Notes under the pieces: generated by a model
The model's database searches: none
What the model was told of the DNA's origin: nothing
What the model saw: only the letters and a program-made list of their open reading frames with translations
Program-made: the position numbers and the translations under genes
Source: Hyphomicrobiaceae bacterium
Lineage (GTDB): Bacteria > Pseudomonadota > Alphaproteobacteria > Rhizobiales > Xanthobacteraceae
Direction: 5' to 3'
NCBI GenBank assembly: GCA_021324465.1
Contig: JAJPJB010000083.1
Coordinates: 1 to 50,434 of the forward strand
DNA: 50,434 bases
Shown: positions 1 to 10,161 of the stretch, one piece after another
Layout: each line of letters begins with the position of its first letter
Numbering within the stretch: the first letter of the stretch is position 1

Positions 1-1236
1 CATACCGCCGGTGACGCCCGCACCGGTGTCGCCGCCATGCAGGCTTTCATCGCGCTCACTTATGCCGCGCTGTGCATTGCCGGCCAAGCGCGGTACATCC
101 GGTCCGCCACCGAGCGGCTGTCAAGCGAGATTGAGCGGCAGATTCTTCCCGATGGCGGCCATATCAGCCGCGATCCCGGCGCGGTGATCGACATTCTGCT
201 GGAATTCCTGCCGCTGCGTCAGGCTTTCGCGGCGCGCAACATCGCGCCGCCGCAAGCGCTGCTCAATGCCATCGACCGCATGATGCCGATGCTGCGCTTC
301 TTTCGCCATTCCGAAGGCACTTTTGCGCATTTCAACGGCATGGGCGCAACGCCGGCGGATCGCTTGTCGACACTGCTTGCCTATGACGAAACCCACGGCA
401 CGCCATTCGCCAATGCGCCGCATTCGGGCTATCAACGGCTCGAGGCCGGCGGCGCCGTGCTCTTGATGGATACCGGCCGCGCGCCGCCAATCGAAATGAG
501 TCTTGAAGCGCATGCCGGGTGCTTGTCGTTCGAGTTTTCGACACCGAAGCAGGCACTCCTGGTCGTCAATTGCGGCGTCCCGGCCTCCGGCCGAGAAAGT
601 TGGCGTCAAGTCGCGCGCGCGACCGCCGCGCACTCTACGGTCACGTTTAACAACACATCGTCGGCCCGGTTCGTCGAAGCGGCGACCTTTAAGCGGATGC
701 TTGGCGGCTCGCCGATGCTCGGCGGGCCGAGACATGTCGTGACCACGCGCGAGGAAGGGTCTGACGGAACCGTTTTGCGTACCGCCCATGACGGCTATGC
801 CGACCGTTTCGACATCGTGCATGAACGGGTGCTCATGCTTGCGTTCGACGGCTTGCGGCTCGATGGCGAGGACGTCTTTCTCGATGCCGGCGGTGAACCG
901 CAGGTGCGCAGCACCCAAGACGAATTTGCCGTACGCTTTCATCTGCATCCGACGGTCAAGGCTACACGCTTGAGCGATGGCCATGGGGTCATGCTGATGA
1001 TGCCGAACCGCGACGTATGGACCTTCAGCGCGCACGAGGATCAGGTGGAACTCGAAGACAGCGTGTATCTTGCCGGCAGCGAAGGCCCGCGCCGCACGAC
1101 CCAGCTCGTCATTCGCGGTCGCGCGCGCACGGCCTCACGCGTCTTGTGGAGTTTTCAGCGGGCGCCAACAGGCGCGCTCGCCAGTACGAACGCCGCGCGC
1201 CGTGCGCGTGAAGAAGAACCGCGGCTGCCGCTGTGA
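1..1236 (+). CDS. Heparinase II/III family protein, C-terminal part (5' end outside window)
   Basis: The reading frame is open from base 1 with no stop upstream of the first ATG at 37, so the gene very probably begins before the window; about 411 residues are visible. The C-terminal half reads as a beta-sandwich-like segment rich in short strands (for example [48 protein letters not shown]), as in the heparinase II/III-like proteins often found just before purH in Rhizobiales. The likely role is a periplasmic or envelope polysaccharide lyase-like protein. The catalytic alpha/alpha-toroid part is mostly missing here, so activity cannot be judged. It ends 16 bases before purH and is probably co-transcribed with it. 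Family assignment rests on synteny and overall pattern, not on a catalytic motif. Confidence 0.75.
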   Translation, partial: HTAGDARTGVAAMQAFIALTYAALCIAGQARYIRSATERLSSEIERQILPDGGHISRDPGAVIDILLEFLPLRQAFAARNIAPPQALLNAIDRMMPMLRFFRHSEGTFAHFNGMGATPADRLSTLLAYDETHGTPFANAPHSGYQRLEAGGAVLLMDTGRAPPIEMSLEAHAGCLSFEFSTPKQALLVVNCGVPASGRESWRQVARATAAHSTVTFNNTSSARFVEAATFKRMLGGSPMLGGPRHVVTTREEGSDGTVLRTAHDGYADRFDIVHERVLMLAFDGLRLDGEDVFLDAGGEPQVRSTQDEFAVRFHLHPTVKATRLSDGHGVMLMMPNRDVWTFSAHEDQVELEDSVYLAGSEGPRRTTQLVIRGRARTASRVLWSFQRAPTGALASTNAARRAREEEPRLPL

Positions 1237-1252
1237 TATCTTAAGGAACATC

Positions 1253-2845
1253 ATGACCGAACATCTTCGCCGCGCTTCGCGCGCCCTCATTTCCGTCTCC
1301 GACAAGACCGGCGTGGTCGAGTTCGCGCGTGCGCTCGCTGATTTCGGCATCGAACTGGTCTCGACCGGCGGCACGCGCAAAGCGTTGAGCGATGCCGGGC
1401 TGAAAGTGCTCGACGTCAGTGACCTCACCGGCTTTCCGGAAATGATGGACGGGCGCGTCAAGACGCTGCATCCGGCGGTGCATGGGGGCCTGCTGGCCGT
1501 GCGCGGCAATTCCGAGCATGTCAAGGCGATGCAGACGCAGCATATCCGCCCGATCGATATTCTGGTGGTCAATCTCTATCCCTTCGAACAGACGGTCGCC
1601 GGCAAGGCGGATTTCGCGACCTGTATCGAGAATATCGATATCGGCGGGCCGGCGATGATCCGCGCCGCGGCCAAAAACCATCAAGATGTCGCGGTTTTGG
1701 TCGATGCGAAGGATTACGCGGCAGTGCTCGATGAACTCGCCAATCACCAGGGCATGACAACATTGATGCTGCGGCGGCGCTTGGCGGCAAAAGCCTATGC
1801 GCGCACTGCTGCTTACGATGCGGCGATTAGCGATTGGTTCGCCGAACAGCTCGGCCAGACAACGCCCGATTATCGCGCGTTTGGCGGGCGGCTGATCGAG
1901 GCGTTACGTTACGGCGAGAACCCGCACCAAACTGCGGCCTTCTATCGCACGCCGGACATTCGCTTTGGCGTTGCGACGGCGCGTCAGGTGCAGGGCAAGC
2001 AGCTCTCCTACAACAACATCAACGATACCGACGCAGCCTATGAATGCGTCGCCGAATTTGATCCTGCGCGCACCGCCGCCTGCGTCATCGTCAAGCACGC
2101 CAACCCATGCGGCGTGGCGGAGGGTGAAAGTCTCCTCGAGGCCTATCGCAAGGCGCTCGCCTGTGACACGACATCGGCGTTCGGCGGCATTGTCGCGCTC
2201 AATCGCACGCTTGATGCCGACGCCGCGCGCGCGATCACCGAAATCTTCACCGAAGTCATCGTTGCGCCGGATGCGACGGACGAGGCGATAGCCATTGTGG
2301 GCGCCAAGAAGAATCTGCGGCTCCTTCTCGCCGGCGGCTTGCCCGATCCGCGCGCTTCCGGTCTCACCGCCAAAACTGTCGCCGGCGGACTGCTGGTGCA
2401 ATCGCGCGACAATGCCGTGGTCGACGACATGGATTTGCGGCCGGTGACCAAGCGCGCCCCGAGCAATGCCGAATTGCGCGACCTGCGGTTTGCCTTCCGC
2501 GTCGCCAAACACGTCAAATCGAACACGATCGTTTATGCCAAGGATCTGGCGACAGTGGGCATCGGCGCGGGTCAGATGAGTCGTGTCGATTCCGCGCGCA
2601 TCGCCGCGCGCAAGGCGCAGGATGCCGCGGAGGAAACGGGCCGCAAGGAGCCGGCGACCAAAGGTTCGGTGGTGGCTTCCGACGCCTTCTTTCCGTTTGC
2701 CGATGGCCTCCTGGTCGCAATCGAGGCCGGCGCCACGGCCGTCATTCAGCCCGGCGGATCAATGCGCGACAGCGAGGTGATCGAAGCCGCCGACGCGCAT
2801 GGCATCGCGATGGTGCTGACCGGAACGCGGCATTTTCGACATTGA
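1253..2845 (+). CDS. purH: Bifunctional AICAR transformylase/IMP cyclohydrolase PurH
   Basis: Catalyses the last two steps of de novo purine synthesis: formylation of AICAR from 10-formyl-THF and cyclisation to IMP, in the cytosol. The 530-residue length equals the usual ~530. The N-terminal cyclohydrolase domain shows [28 protein letters not shown] and [18 protein letters not shown]. The transformylase domain shows [44 protein letters not shown] and, near the C terminus, FFPFADG and QPGGSMRD. The ATG at 1253 is chosen over in-frame starts further upstream because it has a TAAGGA ribosome site six bases before it, gives family length, and avoids a long overlap with the preceding gene. Confidence 0.98.
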   Translation: MTEHLRRASRALISVSDKTGVVEFARALADFGIELVSTGGTRKALSDAGLKVLDVSDLTGFPEMMDGRVKTLHPAVHGGLLAVRGNSEHVKAMQTQHIRPIDILVVNLYPFEQTVAGKADFATCIENIDIGGPAMIRAAAKNHQDVAVLVDAKDYAAVLDELANHQGMTTLMLRRRLAAKAYARTAAYDAAISDWFAEQLGQTTPDYRAFGGRLIEALRYGENPHQTAAFYRTPDIRFGVATARQVQGKQLSYNNINDTDAAYECVAEFDPARTAACVIVKHANPCGVAEGESLLEAYRKALACDTTSAFGGIVALNRTLDADAARAITEIFTEVIVAPDATDEAIAIVGAKKNLRLLLAGGLPDPRASGLTAKTVAGGLLVQSRDNAVVDDMDLRPVTKRAPSNAELRDLRFAFRVAKHVKSNTIVYAKDLATVGIGAGQMSRVDSARIAARKAQDAAEETGRKEPATKGSVVASDAFFPFADGLLVAIEAGATAVIQPGGSMRDSEVIEAADAHGIAMVLTGTRHFRH

Positions 2846-2896
2846 GTCACTCCATTCCCCGTCGGGACGAAGTGGCAAACCGGGAACCCATAATCA

Positions 2897-2915
2897 CAGT
2901 GCAGAACCTGCACTG
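2897..2915. terminator. Perfect 8-bp hairpin between convergent purH and trxA
   Basis: CAGTGCAG, a 3-base loop AAC, then CTGCACTG. It lies between the stop codons of purH (plus) and trxA (minus), where a bidirectional terminator would be expected. No T-run follows on either side, so a factor-dependent terminator or a simple repeat remnant is equally possible. Confidence 0.4.
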
Positions 2916-2977
2916 CTAGCAATGCCCATGGATTTGGGGCTTCTCACCTCGTTCGGCCCGGGACGACGGAGCATCCG

Positions 2978-3295
2978 TTACACGGACGCCGTAATCCACT
3001 GCTCGAGCTTCTGCTTCGGCGCGGCGCCGATCTGGCGCGACGCGAGTTGCCCGTTCTTGAACAGCATCAGGGTCGGAATCGACATGATGCCGTATTTCGC
3101 GGCGGTGCCGGGATTCTCGTCCACGTTGAGCTTGACGATCTTGACCTTGCCGTTGAGCGAATTGGAAATCTCTTCCAGCGCCGGCGCGATCATGCGGCAA
3201 GGACCGCACCATTCTGCCCAAAAATCCACGACCACGGGCTCGCTCGCCTTGAGCACGTCCGCCTCGAAGGTGGCATCCGTTGTTTTCGCGACCAT
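2978..3295 (-). CDS. trxA: Thioredoxin
   Basis: Small cytosolic disulfide reductase of 105 residues, the normal TrxA size. The active site WCGPC sits in [18 protein letters not shown], followed by the conserved KLNVDENP strand and the cis-proline loop [10 protein letters not shown]. The start at 3295 ([10 protein letters not shown]) is preferred to one 13 codons upstream because a GAGGTG ribosome site precedes it and thioredoxins begin here. It lies downstream of addB-addA in the same direction, the usual alphaproteobacterial order, with a 119-base gap after addA, so it may also have its own promoter. Confidence 0.96.
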   Translation of the reverse strand: MVAKTTDATFEADVLKASEPVVVDFWAEWCGPCRMIAPALEEISNSLNGKVKIVKLNVDENPGTAAKYGIMSIPTLMLFKNGQLASRQIGAAPKQKLEQWITASV

Positions 3296-3414
3296 GAAAC
3301 ACCTCATCTTTTGGGAATCGGCAGCCCGGGGCAAACGAACGTATGGACGGGCTTGCCGGGCGTCAAGGCAGCTTCACCGCAGCGTGAGGACGCCACTGCC
3401 GCAGTGTGCCCGTC

Positions 3415-6400
3415 TTAGGTTGAGTTTTTGCAAAGCTCGGACCTAAGCGCTGCCTCCAGCGCCTCATCCATCGCGCGAGCCCGGATCTCCAGCAGGACCG
3501 GGCCCTTCGTGAAAACCAGCGCGGCCCGCACAATTTTGGAGGGATAAAGCTGGTTGAGCACGGCCCGGTACAGGGCGAGCTGAGCGACGTACTGAGGCGG
3601 TATCTGATCGGGCCGCTCCGGCACGACGTTATCCGTCTTGTAATCGGCGATGAAGACGGCCCTATCGTTGACCGACAGTCGATCCACTTGACCAGAAACT
3701 GCGAGCCCCTCGCCGCCTGGCAGGCGGCCAACAATAGGCACCTCGGCGCGGCTTCCCGGCGTGAAAATCTCGGCAAAATTGTTGTCGTCGAGAATAGTGC
3801 GGACTTGGCGGGTGATCTCGACCCGCTCCGCTTCCGAGAAATTCGTTGCGGCGCGTGCTAGATAGCGGGCGATTGCCTCCGCGCGCTGCGCGGGCGGGAT
3901 ATCGGGCAGGCTTTGCATCAGCCGATGCACGATGCGGCCGCGTTCGAGGGCCTTTTGGCGTTCGACGGCGGACCTCCCAGTGGGCGCAAAGCGCTCGGCT
4001 TCGTTGGCGAAGGCTGCGGCGGGTGAGAGTGTCCTTGCTCGCGTCGTTTCGGGGACGGCCGGCCGGCGCAGCCAGGACGGCAACTCGGGCGCGGCGGATT
4101 TTGGCTCGGTGTCGCCCTGCGCGGCCTTCTCGGAAGGCGCCGCTTTTGCTTCCGGGCTGCGAAAGCGCCAGACCTTATCCTCGCCTTCGCGCTCCTCGAC
4201 CAAGAACGGCTCAAGCGGCGCGCGCGCAAGGTCATACCAGCAGCCGTCGGGCCGCTTTCTTTCGCCCTCGGCGCCGCAGATGATCAGCCGGTCGGCAGCC
4301 CGCGTCATGGCCACATAGAGCAGCCGGCGATATTCGTCCGCTGCCTCGCGCTGCGCCTGCGCCCGGGCCGCGGCAACCGCGGGCGGATCGTTCGCTTTGC
4401 GGTTGACCCAGACCAACGCATTGCCGTCGAGCTGCAGAAGGCGCGGTGGCTTCGGGCCGGCAGGCGGCGTCATCGTGTCGGCGATGATCACGATCGGCGC
4501 TTCGAGGCCCTTGGCGCCGTGCACCGTCATGACGCGTACTTCGTCGCGCGCCATTTCCATGTCGCGCTTCACTTCGGCGCGCGCCTGGCGCAGCCACGCC
4601 AAGAAGCCCTGCAGCGACGGCGTCTCGCGGCGCTCATATTCGAGCGCGAGGTTGAGGAATTCATCGAGAGCGTCGTTGGCTTCGGCACCAAGCCGGCTGA
4701 GGAAATGCCGACGTGCGCCGCCGGCGCCGAGAAGCTTTGCATAGAACGCAAACGGTGTTTCACGACGCGCGTCCTGGCTCAACCTATCGAGGCGCGCATG
4801 CGCGTCGGCGGCGAACAGATCGCCATGCCGCGCCTTGCGCGCCAGCGCCGCGCGCAGTGAGGTTCGGCCGCGATCATGAGCGACGGCGAACAGTTCGTCC
4901 TCCGAAAAACCGAACAGCGGACTGCGCAACACAGCCGCGAGCGCCAGGTCGTCTTGCGGCAGCAGCAAAGCATCCGCAAGGGCCATCAGATCCATCACTG
5001 CGATATGCTCCGTGAGCATCAGGCGATCGGCGCCCGCGACCTCGACATCCTCATGCTTGAGCGCGCGGATAATCGATTCGAACAGCTGACCGCGCTGCCG
5101 CACCAGGATCAGAATGTCGCCGTAGCGCGCGGGACGGCGCGCAATGCCGACCGGCGTTTGGTTGTCGACCAGCCGTCGCACTGTGCCGGCTATGCGCCGC
5201 GCCAATTTCACGCGCGGGCTGGTTTCGCTGATGATGTCGAACGGCGCATCCCAGCCCTCGATCTCACTACGTTCGTCGGGCTCGATTGGATCCCAGATCT
5301 CGACCAGACTCGACGGCGCATCGGGCAAGGCGATATGCGGCGGGAAACCGCCCGTGTCCGATGAAACGCTCGCGGCGACGAGCTTGTCCTTGAAGACTGC
5401 ATCGACGGCGGCCAGCACGTTTTGACCGGAGCGAAATGAATGCTTGAATTCGCGAAACACGAATTTGAGACCGCCATGGCCATGCGCGCGTTCGAAATAG
5501 TGCCGCATGGCGGCAAATTCGCGCGGCGCGGCATTTTGAAACGAATAGATCGATTGCTTCTCGTCGCCGACGGCAAAAATCGTGCGAGTGCCAAAATGCG
5601 CTCCGGCGCCGGCGGTGAATTCAGCCACAAGCCGCCGCACGATCTCCCATTGCTTATGACTCGTGTCCTGCGCCTCGTCGATCAGGAGATGATCGATGCC
5701 GAGATCGAGCTTGTAGTGCACCCAGGCGGCATCGACATTGGTGAGGAGGTCGAGCGTCTTGTCGATCAGATCGTCGTAATCGAGAAGGCCGCGGCGCGCT
5801 TTTTCGTTGTGGTAGCGCGTCAGGACGGCGTGGACGACCGTCAGCAGCGCGGCAGAACGGTCGCGACAGTCTACCGCACGCAGCCGGTCGAGCAGCGCGC
5901 AAACTCGCTGCTGCTCGGCGGTGAAACGCTCGACCAGGGCGGCATCTTTGATCGCCTTGGTCAGAATAGTTTTCCGCGGCGCGCGGTCCGCGGTGCAGAA
6001 GATATCGAGATAGGTCTCGACCTGATCACTGCGCGACAGCGAGGGGAGCAGCGCGAAGCGGCGCGCCTGTTCGCGATCGTTCTTGCCCCCCTGGCTCAAA
6101 AGCGCGGCAAGCTCGGTCCACTGCTCCCGCTTGATCGACGAGGCTGCAAAGAACTCCTCCTCGATATCGCTGCGGTTCTCCGATGGATCGACGCCGAGCG
6201 AACGCGACAGCGCGGCAATAGCGGCCTCGACGCCGCCCTCTTTGATCACCCAGCGCATCACCGCATCGCGGCGACCGATCGCGGCGCGAACGACATCGCG
6301 GAAGGTCTGATCGGCGGCTGCCGCCATGGCTAGCGCTAAGGCGCGGCCAAGCGGACCGTCCGGCTCACGCGCGCCCTCGAGCAGCACGTGTAGAGTCAAT

Positions 6401-6885
6401 TGTTCAAGCAGCTGTGTCTGCTGGATCTCGTCGAGCACAGTGAAGCGCGCGGCGACATTCGCTTCAAAAGGAAAGCGATGCAAAAGTTGGGTGCAGAAGG
6501 CGTGGATCGTCTGCACTTTGAGCCCGCCGGGCGTCTCGATGGCCTGGGCGAATAAGCGCCGCGCCAGCACGCGCCGCCGCCCGTCGATCGGCAGCCCCGC
6601 GCCCTCGCTGATCGCCTTGTCAAGCGCCGCATCGCCGAGCGTCGTCCATTGCGCGAGCGTATCGAAGACCCGCTTCGCCATATTGGCGGCGGCCGCCTTG
6701 GTGAAGGTGATGCAGAGAATTTTCTCCGGCGCGACGCCGTTCAGCAGCAGATTGACGACGCGCTGCGCCAGCACATGGGTCTTGCCCGATCCGGCATTGG
6801 CCGCGACCCAGGCAGAGACATCCGGGTCGGCGACCGCGCGCTGCGATTCGCGGACCTGCGTGGGAATTGCGTCCGGCGTCCTCAT
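3415..6885 (-). CDS. addA: Double-strand break repair helicase AddA
   Basis: Subunit of the AddAB helicase-nuclease, the functional equivalent of RecBCD, which unwinds and resects broken DNA for RecA. The 1156 residues are typical. UvrD-type motifs in order: Walker A AANAGSGKTH (about residues 28-37), Walker B-like LLIDEAQDTS, motif III VGDEKQSIYSFQNA, motif V VMTVHGAKGLEAPIV, motif VI RLLYVAMTRAADRLIICG. The C-terminal RecB-type nuclease keeps the signature GQVDRLSVNDRAVFIADYKT. Its start overlaps the addB stop by four bases (ATGA), so the two are translationally coupled. The ring of helicase plus nuclease motifs makes the call secure. Confidence 0.97.
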   Translation of the reverse strand: MRTPDAIPTQVRESQRAVADPDVSAWVAANAGSGKTHVLAQRVVNLLLNGVAPEKILCITFTKAAAANMAKRVFDTLAQWTTLGDAALDKAISEGAGLPIDGRRRVLARRLFAQAIETPGGLKVQTIHAFCTQLLHRFPFEANVAARFTVLDEIQQTQLLEQLTLHVLLEGAREPDGPLGRALALAMAAAADQTFRDVVRAAIGRRDAVMRWVIKEGGVEAAIAALSRSLGVDPSENRSDIEEEFFAASSIKREQWTELAALLSQGGKNDREQARRFALLPSLSRSDQVETYLDIFCTADRAPRKTILTKAIKDAALVERFTAEQQRVCALLDRLRAVDCRDRSAALLTVVHAVLTRYHNEKARRGLLDYDDLIDKTLDLLTNVDAAWVHYKLDLGIDHLLIDEAQDTSHKQWEIVRRLVAEFTAGAGAHFGTRTIFAVGDEKQSIYSFQNAAPREFAAMRHYFERAHGHGGLKFVFREFKHSFRSGQNVLAAVDAVFKDKLVAASVSSDTGGFPPHIALPDAPSSLVEIWDPIEPDERSEIEGWDAPFDIISETSPRVKLARRIAGTVRRLVDNQTPVGIARRPARYGDILILVRQRGQLFESIIRALKHEDVEVAGADRLMLTEHIAVMDLMALADALLLPQDDLALAAVLRSPLFGFSEDELFAVAHDRGRTSLRAALARKARHGDLFAADAHARLDRLSQDARRETPFAFYAKLLGAGGARRHFLSRLGAEANDALDEFLNLALEYERRETPSLQGFLAWLRQARAEVKRDMEMARDEVRVMTVHGAKGLEAPIVIIADTMTPPAGPKPPRLLQLDGNALVWVNRKANDPPAVAAARAQAQREAADEYRRLLYVAMTRAADRLIICGAEGERKRPDGCWYDLARAPLEPFLVEEREGEDKVWRFRSPEAKAAPSEKAAQGDTEPKSAAPELPSWLRRPAVPETTRARTLSPAAAFANEAERFAPTGRSAVERQKALERGRIVHRLMQSLPDIPPAQRAEAIARYLARAATNFSEAERVEITRQVRTILDDNNFAEIFTPGSRAEVPIVGRLPGGEGLAVSGQVDRLSVNDRAVFIADYKTDNVVPERPDQIPPQYVAQLALYRAVLNQLYPSKIVRAALVFTKGPVLLEIRARAMDEALEAALRSELCKNST

Positions 6886-9800
6886 TCGCTGCCCCAGACG
6901 TCGTCATCAAGCCCGCTCGACCACTCCTTTACGCGGGCAAGGTGGTCGTAATCGCCGTATTGCGTCTTCCACATCGGATGGACAAGCGAGCGGTAAGGCT
7001 CGGTGTCGCTGTCGAAGCGGCTCGCAAGCGCAGCAAGCTTTTGCAGCGCCCGATCGGCATGGCTGTCGGGCGAACCTTCCCTGAACGAGATCGGCTCATA
7101 TTTGCCGGGCGGCTCGCCGCCCTTGAGCAGCACATAGGCGATTTCCGCAACGGATGCGCCGGGTGGAATGGATTTGAAGCCCCCATGGCGCAGCATCGCG
7201 GCTTCAAGCGTGAGCTGGGGCGCCAGCCCCGTGCGCACTTGCTTTTCGCTGCGCGCTGAACCGGTCTTATAGTCCAGAATGGCATAGCGGCCGTCCGACA
7301 GCCGCTCGATGCGATCGGCGATGCCGCGCAGCTTGAACGTGCCATCAGCAAGCGCAATGTCGACCTCGCCGCGTATTTCCGCCTCGATTGCGGCGATCGA
7401 AGCGCGACGCTCCGCATCCCAGCGGGCGAACCAATGCGCGATGCGCAAGAAACGCGGCCACCAGAACGCGCGCGCTTCCGGAAAGTCGGCGAGCGCTGCG
7501 AAATGCGGCTCACCCAGCGCAATGAGCTCCTCCACCGGATTCGGCGGAAAATCTTTCGCATGGCGCCGGCTGAACTCGCCGATGGCGGCATGAATAATGG
7601 TGCCGCGCTCGGCGGCGCCCGGCGCGGCGTCGACCGGGTCCAGCACGCGCATGCGCAGGATGTGCCTGGCATAGATCGTATAGGGATCGCGCAGCCAATC
7701 TTCGATCTCCGTCACCGACAGACTTTTCGGCCGCGCTGCGCGTGGCGGCTTTGGCGCCGGCTGTGGCGCGGACGCGATGTGATCCGGCCGGTCGAGCTCG
7801 CGCGCCCAAGCGAGATATTTCTTGCCGCGCTCGACCGCCAATCTCCAGCGAGACCCTGCAACCGCGGCTAGCCGCTGCATGAAGCGCGACGGCACCGTCG
7901 GCGCACCGGCGATTTTGGCAGCATGGGTCAGGATCACATCGCGCGCGCCGAGCAGTTGCGCAAAATCATGCGCGGACAGGCCGATCCGACGCTCCGGCAG
8001 GTCGAGACCGAGTTCAAGCCGCATCGGCCGGCTGAGCCACGCGTCGGTATTGCTCTCCGGCGGCCAAGTCCCTTCGACCAGGCCACCGAGCACAACGCGA
8101 TCGGCTTCGGTCAGACGCGCTTCGAGCGGCCCAAGGATGCGCACGCGCAGATCCGGCTGCGGCGGTCGCCGCACGACGCGATCGGCAAGAGCTGCTGAAA
8201 ACAACTCCACATAGTCGGTCTTATCGACGGCCAGACGCGCAGCCGTATCGCTCGCTGCGAGCTCGTCGAGCGCTTCGGCAAGCTTTGCGCCATCATGGCC
8301 GGCGAAGGCCGCAGCTCCATCGCCTTGCTGCGATAGTGCCGCCAGCACGTCGCGGTGACGCTTTGCAAACTCGCTGAGCGGCCGCGGCTCACGTCCAATC
8401 GATTCGAGCGGCGCAAGTGCGACAGCAAGGTGAGCGACCAAATCTGTCGCCCCGTTCAGCTCACGATCCGTCATTTCGGTTCGCGGATCGGAAGCATGCA
8501 AGTCGACCTTTTCGCCGCGGCGGAATTTCACGAGCTGTGCCCGGAACGTCGCCAGCGCCTCGGCCAGCCCGCCGCAGCCAGCGCGCGGCCGCGGCCCGCG
8601 CAAAATGGCCCGCTCGAGCGAGGCAACGGCGCATTCATCAATGCCAAGCCGCAGCAACGGGTGCTTGAGCAAAGCAAGCAGCGTTACCGGCTCCACGCCG
8701 CCAAGTGCAGTCGCCGCCGCGAGCCTTGCAAAAATTCCGGCTTGCGTATCGACAAGCGCATCGCCGCCGGAATTTTCAGCGACAATATTCCAGCGTGCAA
8801 GCGCGGCAACAACGCGCCGTCCAAGCGCGCGGTCCGGCGTGACCAGCGCTGCGCTCTTGCCCTCATGCACGGCCTCGCGGACCGCGGTTGCGATGGCGAG
8901 TGCTTCCTCCTCCGGATTGGCGGCCTCAATTACGGTCAGCGTCCGCAAGGCCGCATCGACATGTGCTTCGAAATCCACCGCGGCCGATTTTTGCCGCCAC
9001 AGGTCGGTGACCGCGGCGGGCCGCAGCGCCTCTGAAATCAGGCGCTCGCGGCCGCGCGGTCGCGCCAAGGGCACGACCTCGGCGCGACTGATGCCGATGC
9101 GTGTCAATAGCGCCTGCATGGAGAATTGCGGATGGCCAGGCGCCGGCGCGATTTTTTTTCTCTCGTCGCCCGCGATCAGATTCCACGATTCCTCGTCAAG
9201 ATCAGTATCGAGCCCGGGCAGCACCACGGCGCCGTGCGGCAGACGCGCGATGGTGGCGATCAGCTCTGCCGTTGCAGGAATGGATGCCGTCGAGCCTGCG
9301 GCAATCACCGGCCCATCGGTTTTGCGGGCGAGACGTGCAGCTTCCGCCTTGATCAGGCGGTCGCGACGCTCGGCCGGCTCGATGCAGTTGCGCTCGCGCA
9401 GGACATCCGGCCAGCGGCGATGCGCGATCTGCAGGAAGCGCAATGTGAGCTGCCAATAGACGTCGAACTTGTCGGGCACCAGCTCGTCAAGCCGCTCCCA
9501 AGCCACGCCACGCATCGTCATGTCGTCGATCAGGCGGGCGAGATCGTCGGCTAGCGCGCAAGCCGAGGTCGGCGTCTGCGCGACCAGGGGCGAGCCGCTT
9601 ACGCCGTGCAACTCGGCCGAGGTCGCCCATTTGCTCACGAGCTGCGCCAACAAGAGCCGGCGTTCCAGTCCGCCGAGCGCCTCGGGCAGCGCCAGGGCTT
9701 CCGCCGCGATGCCGCCAGCCGCCACTTCGGCGAACGCAATCTCGTCTTCGTCGATATCGCCGATCGGGATGATACGCGGCAGGACCACCGCGCCGTCTTT

Positions 9801-9986
9801 CAGGCGGGCGAGAAAGGCATCGCGCAGCAATCCGCAGGCACGGCGGGTCGGCAGATAAATCGTCATTGGGGCAAGCGCGAGCGGATCGCCGTCGCAGCGA
9901 AACCCCAGCGCGCCGCTGTGCAAGGCTTCGATCAGCGTCGGCAGGAACGGCGCGGATGCTGGAATGGTAAAAACGCGTGGTGCCAT
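6882..9986 (-). CDS. addB: Double-strand break repair nuclease subunit AddB
   Basis: Partner of AddA, 1034 residues, as in alphaproteobacteria. The helicase-like part is degenerate: no GxGKT Walker A is visible near the N terminus. The C-terminal RecB nuclease is intact (LRGIADRIERLSDGRYAILDYKTG). The four cysteines that hold an iron-sulfur cluster around this nuclease in Bacillus AddB are not seen: the region after LSVTEIEDWLRDPYTIYA and the tail near LVHPMWKTQYGDYDHLARV contain no cysteine, which appears normal for the alphaproteobacterial form. First gene of addB-addA(-trxA). No strong ribosome site precedes the ATG. The 175 bases upstream hold short repeats that may carry the promoter. 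Confidence 0.95.
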   Translation of the reverse strand: MAPRVFTIPASAPFLPTLIEALHSGALGFRCDGDPLALAPMTIYLPTRRACGLLRDAFLARLKDGAVVLPRIIPIGDIDEDEIAFAEVAAGGIAAEALALPEALGGLERRLLLAQLVSKWATSAELHGVSGSPLVAQTPTSACALADDLARLIDDMTMRGVAWERLDELVPDKFDVYWQLTLRFLQIAHRRWPDVLRERNCIEPAERRDRLIKAEAARLARKTDGPVIAAGSTASIPATAELIATIARLPHGAVVLPGLDTDLDEESWNLIAGDERKKIAPAPGHPQFSMQALLTRIGISRAEVVPLARPRGRERLISEALRPAAVTDLWRQKSAAVDFEAHVDAALRTLTVIEAANPEEEALAIATAVREAVHEGKSAALVTPDRALGRRVVAALARWNIVAENSGGDALVDTQAGIFARLAAATALGGVEPVTLLALLKHPLLRLGIDECAVASLERAILRGPRPRAGCGGLAEALATFRAQLVKFRRGEKVDLHASDPRTEMTDRELNGATDLVAHLAVALAPLESIGREPRPLSEFAKRHRDVLAALSQQGDGAAAFAGHDGAKLAEALDELAASDTAARLAVDKTDYVELFSAALADRVVRRPPQPDLRVRILGPLEARLTEADRVVLGGLVEGTWPPESNTDAWLSRPMRLELGLDLPERRIGLSAHDFAQLLGARDVILTHAAKIAGAPTVPSRFMQRLAAVAGSRWRLAVERGKKYLAWARELDRPDHIASAPQPAPKPPRAARPKSLSVTEIEDWLRDPYTIYARHILRMRVLDPVDAAPGAAERGTIIHAAIGEFSRRHAKDFPPNPVEELIALGEPHFAALADFPEARAFWWPRFLRIAHWFARWDAERRASIAAIEAEIRGEVDIALADGTFKLRGIADRIERLSDGRYAILDYKTGSARSEKQVRTGLAPQLTLEAAMLRHGGFKSIPPGASVAEIAYVLLKGGEPPGKYEPISFREGSPDSHADRALQKLAALASRFDSDTEPYRSLVHPMWKTQYGDYDHLARVKEWSSGLDDDVWGSE

Positions 9987-10067
9987 CGATTGGTCGCGTA
10001 GCCGCTGTCGCCATTCCCGTGAACGCGAGAAGCCATAATTCCAGGCCCAGCAGATTCTGGTCGACTA

Positions 10068-10141
10068 CGAATTATAGGTTCGAATTATAGGATCCCGCTC
10101 GGTGCGGGAACGGCGAAGCTTAGGCGAAGTTTAGGCGAAGT
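10068..10141. repeat. Cluster of short direct repeats and a hairpin upstream of addB
   Basis: Within 74 bases there are two copies of CGAATTATAGG (10068-10078 and 10081-10091), a hairpin TCCCGC-TCGGT-GCGGGA (10093-10109), and two tandem copies of TTAGGCGAAGT (10120-10130, 10131-10141) preceded by a partial third. The segment lies between the addB start and the end of the MurU-like gene. It could serve as a promoter/operator for addB or as a terminator zone for the gene that ends at 10162; function is unknown. Confidence 0.6.
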
Positions 10142-10161
10142 TTGCATGGGTCTGGCCGGCT

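Noticed and set aside
3296-3334. A longer N terminus for thioredoxin
   Set aside because: The extra 13 residues are not found in the family and the internal ATG has the better ribosome site.
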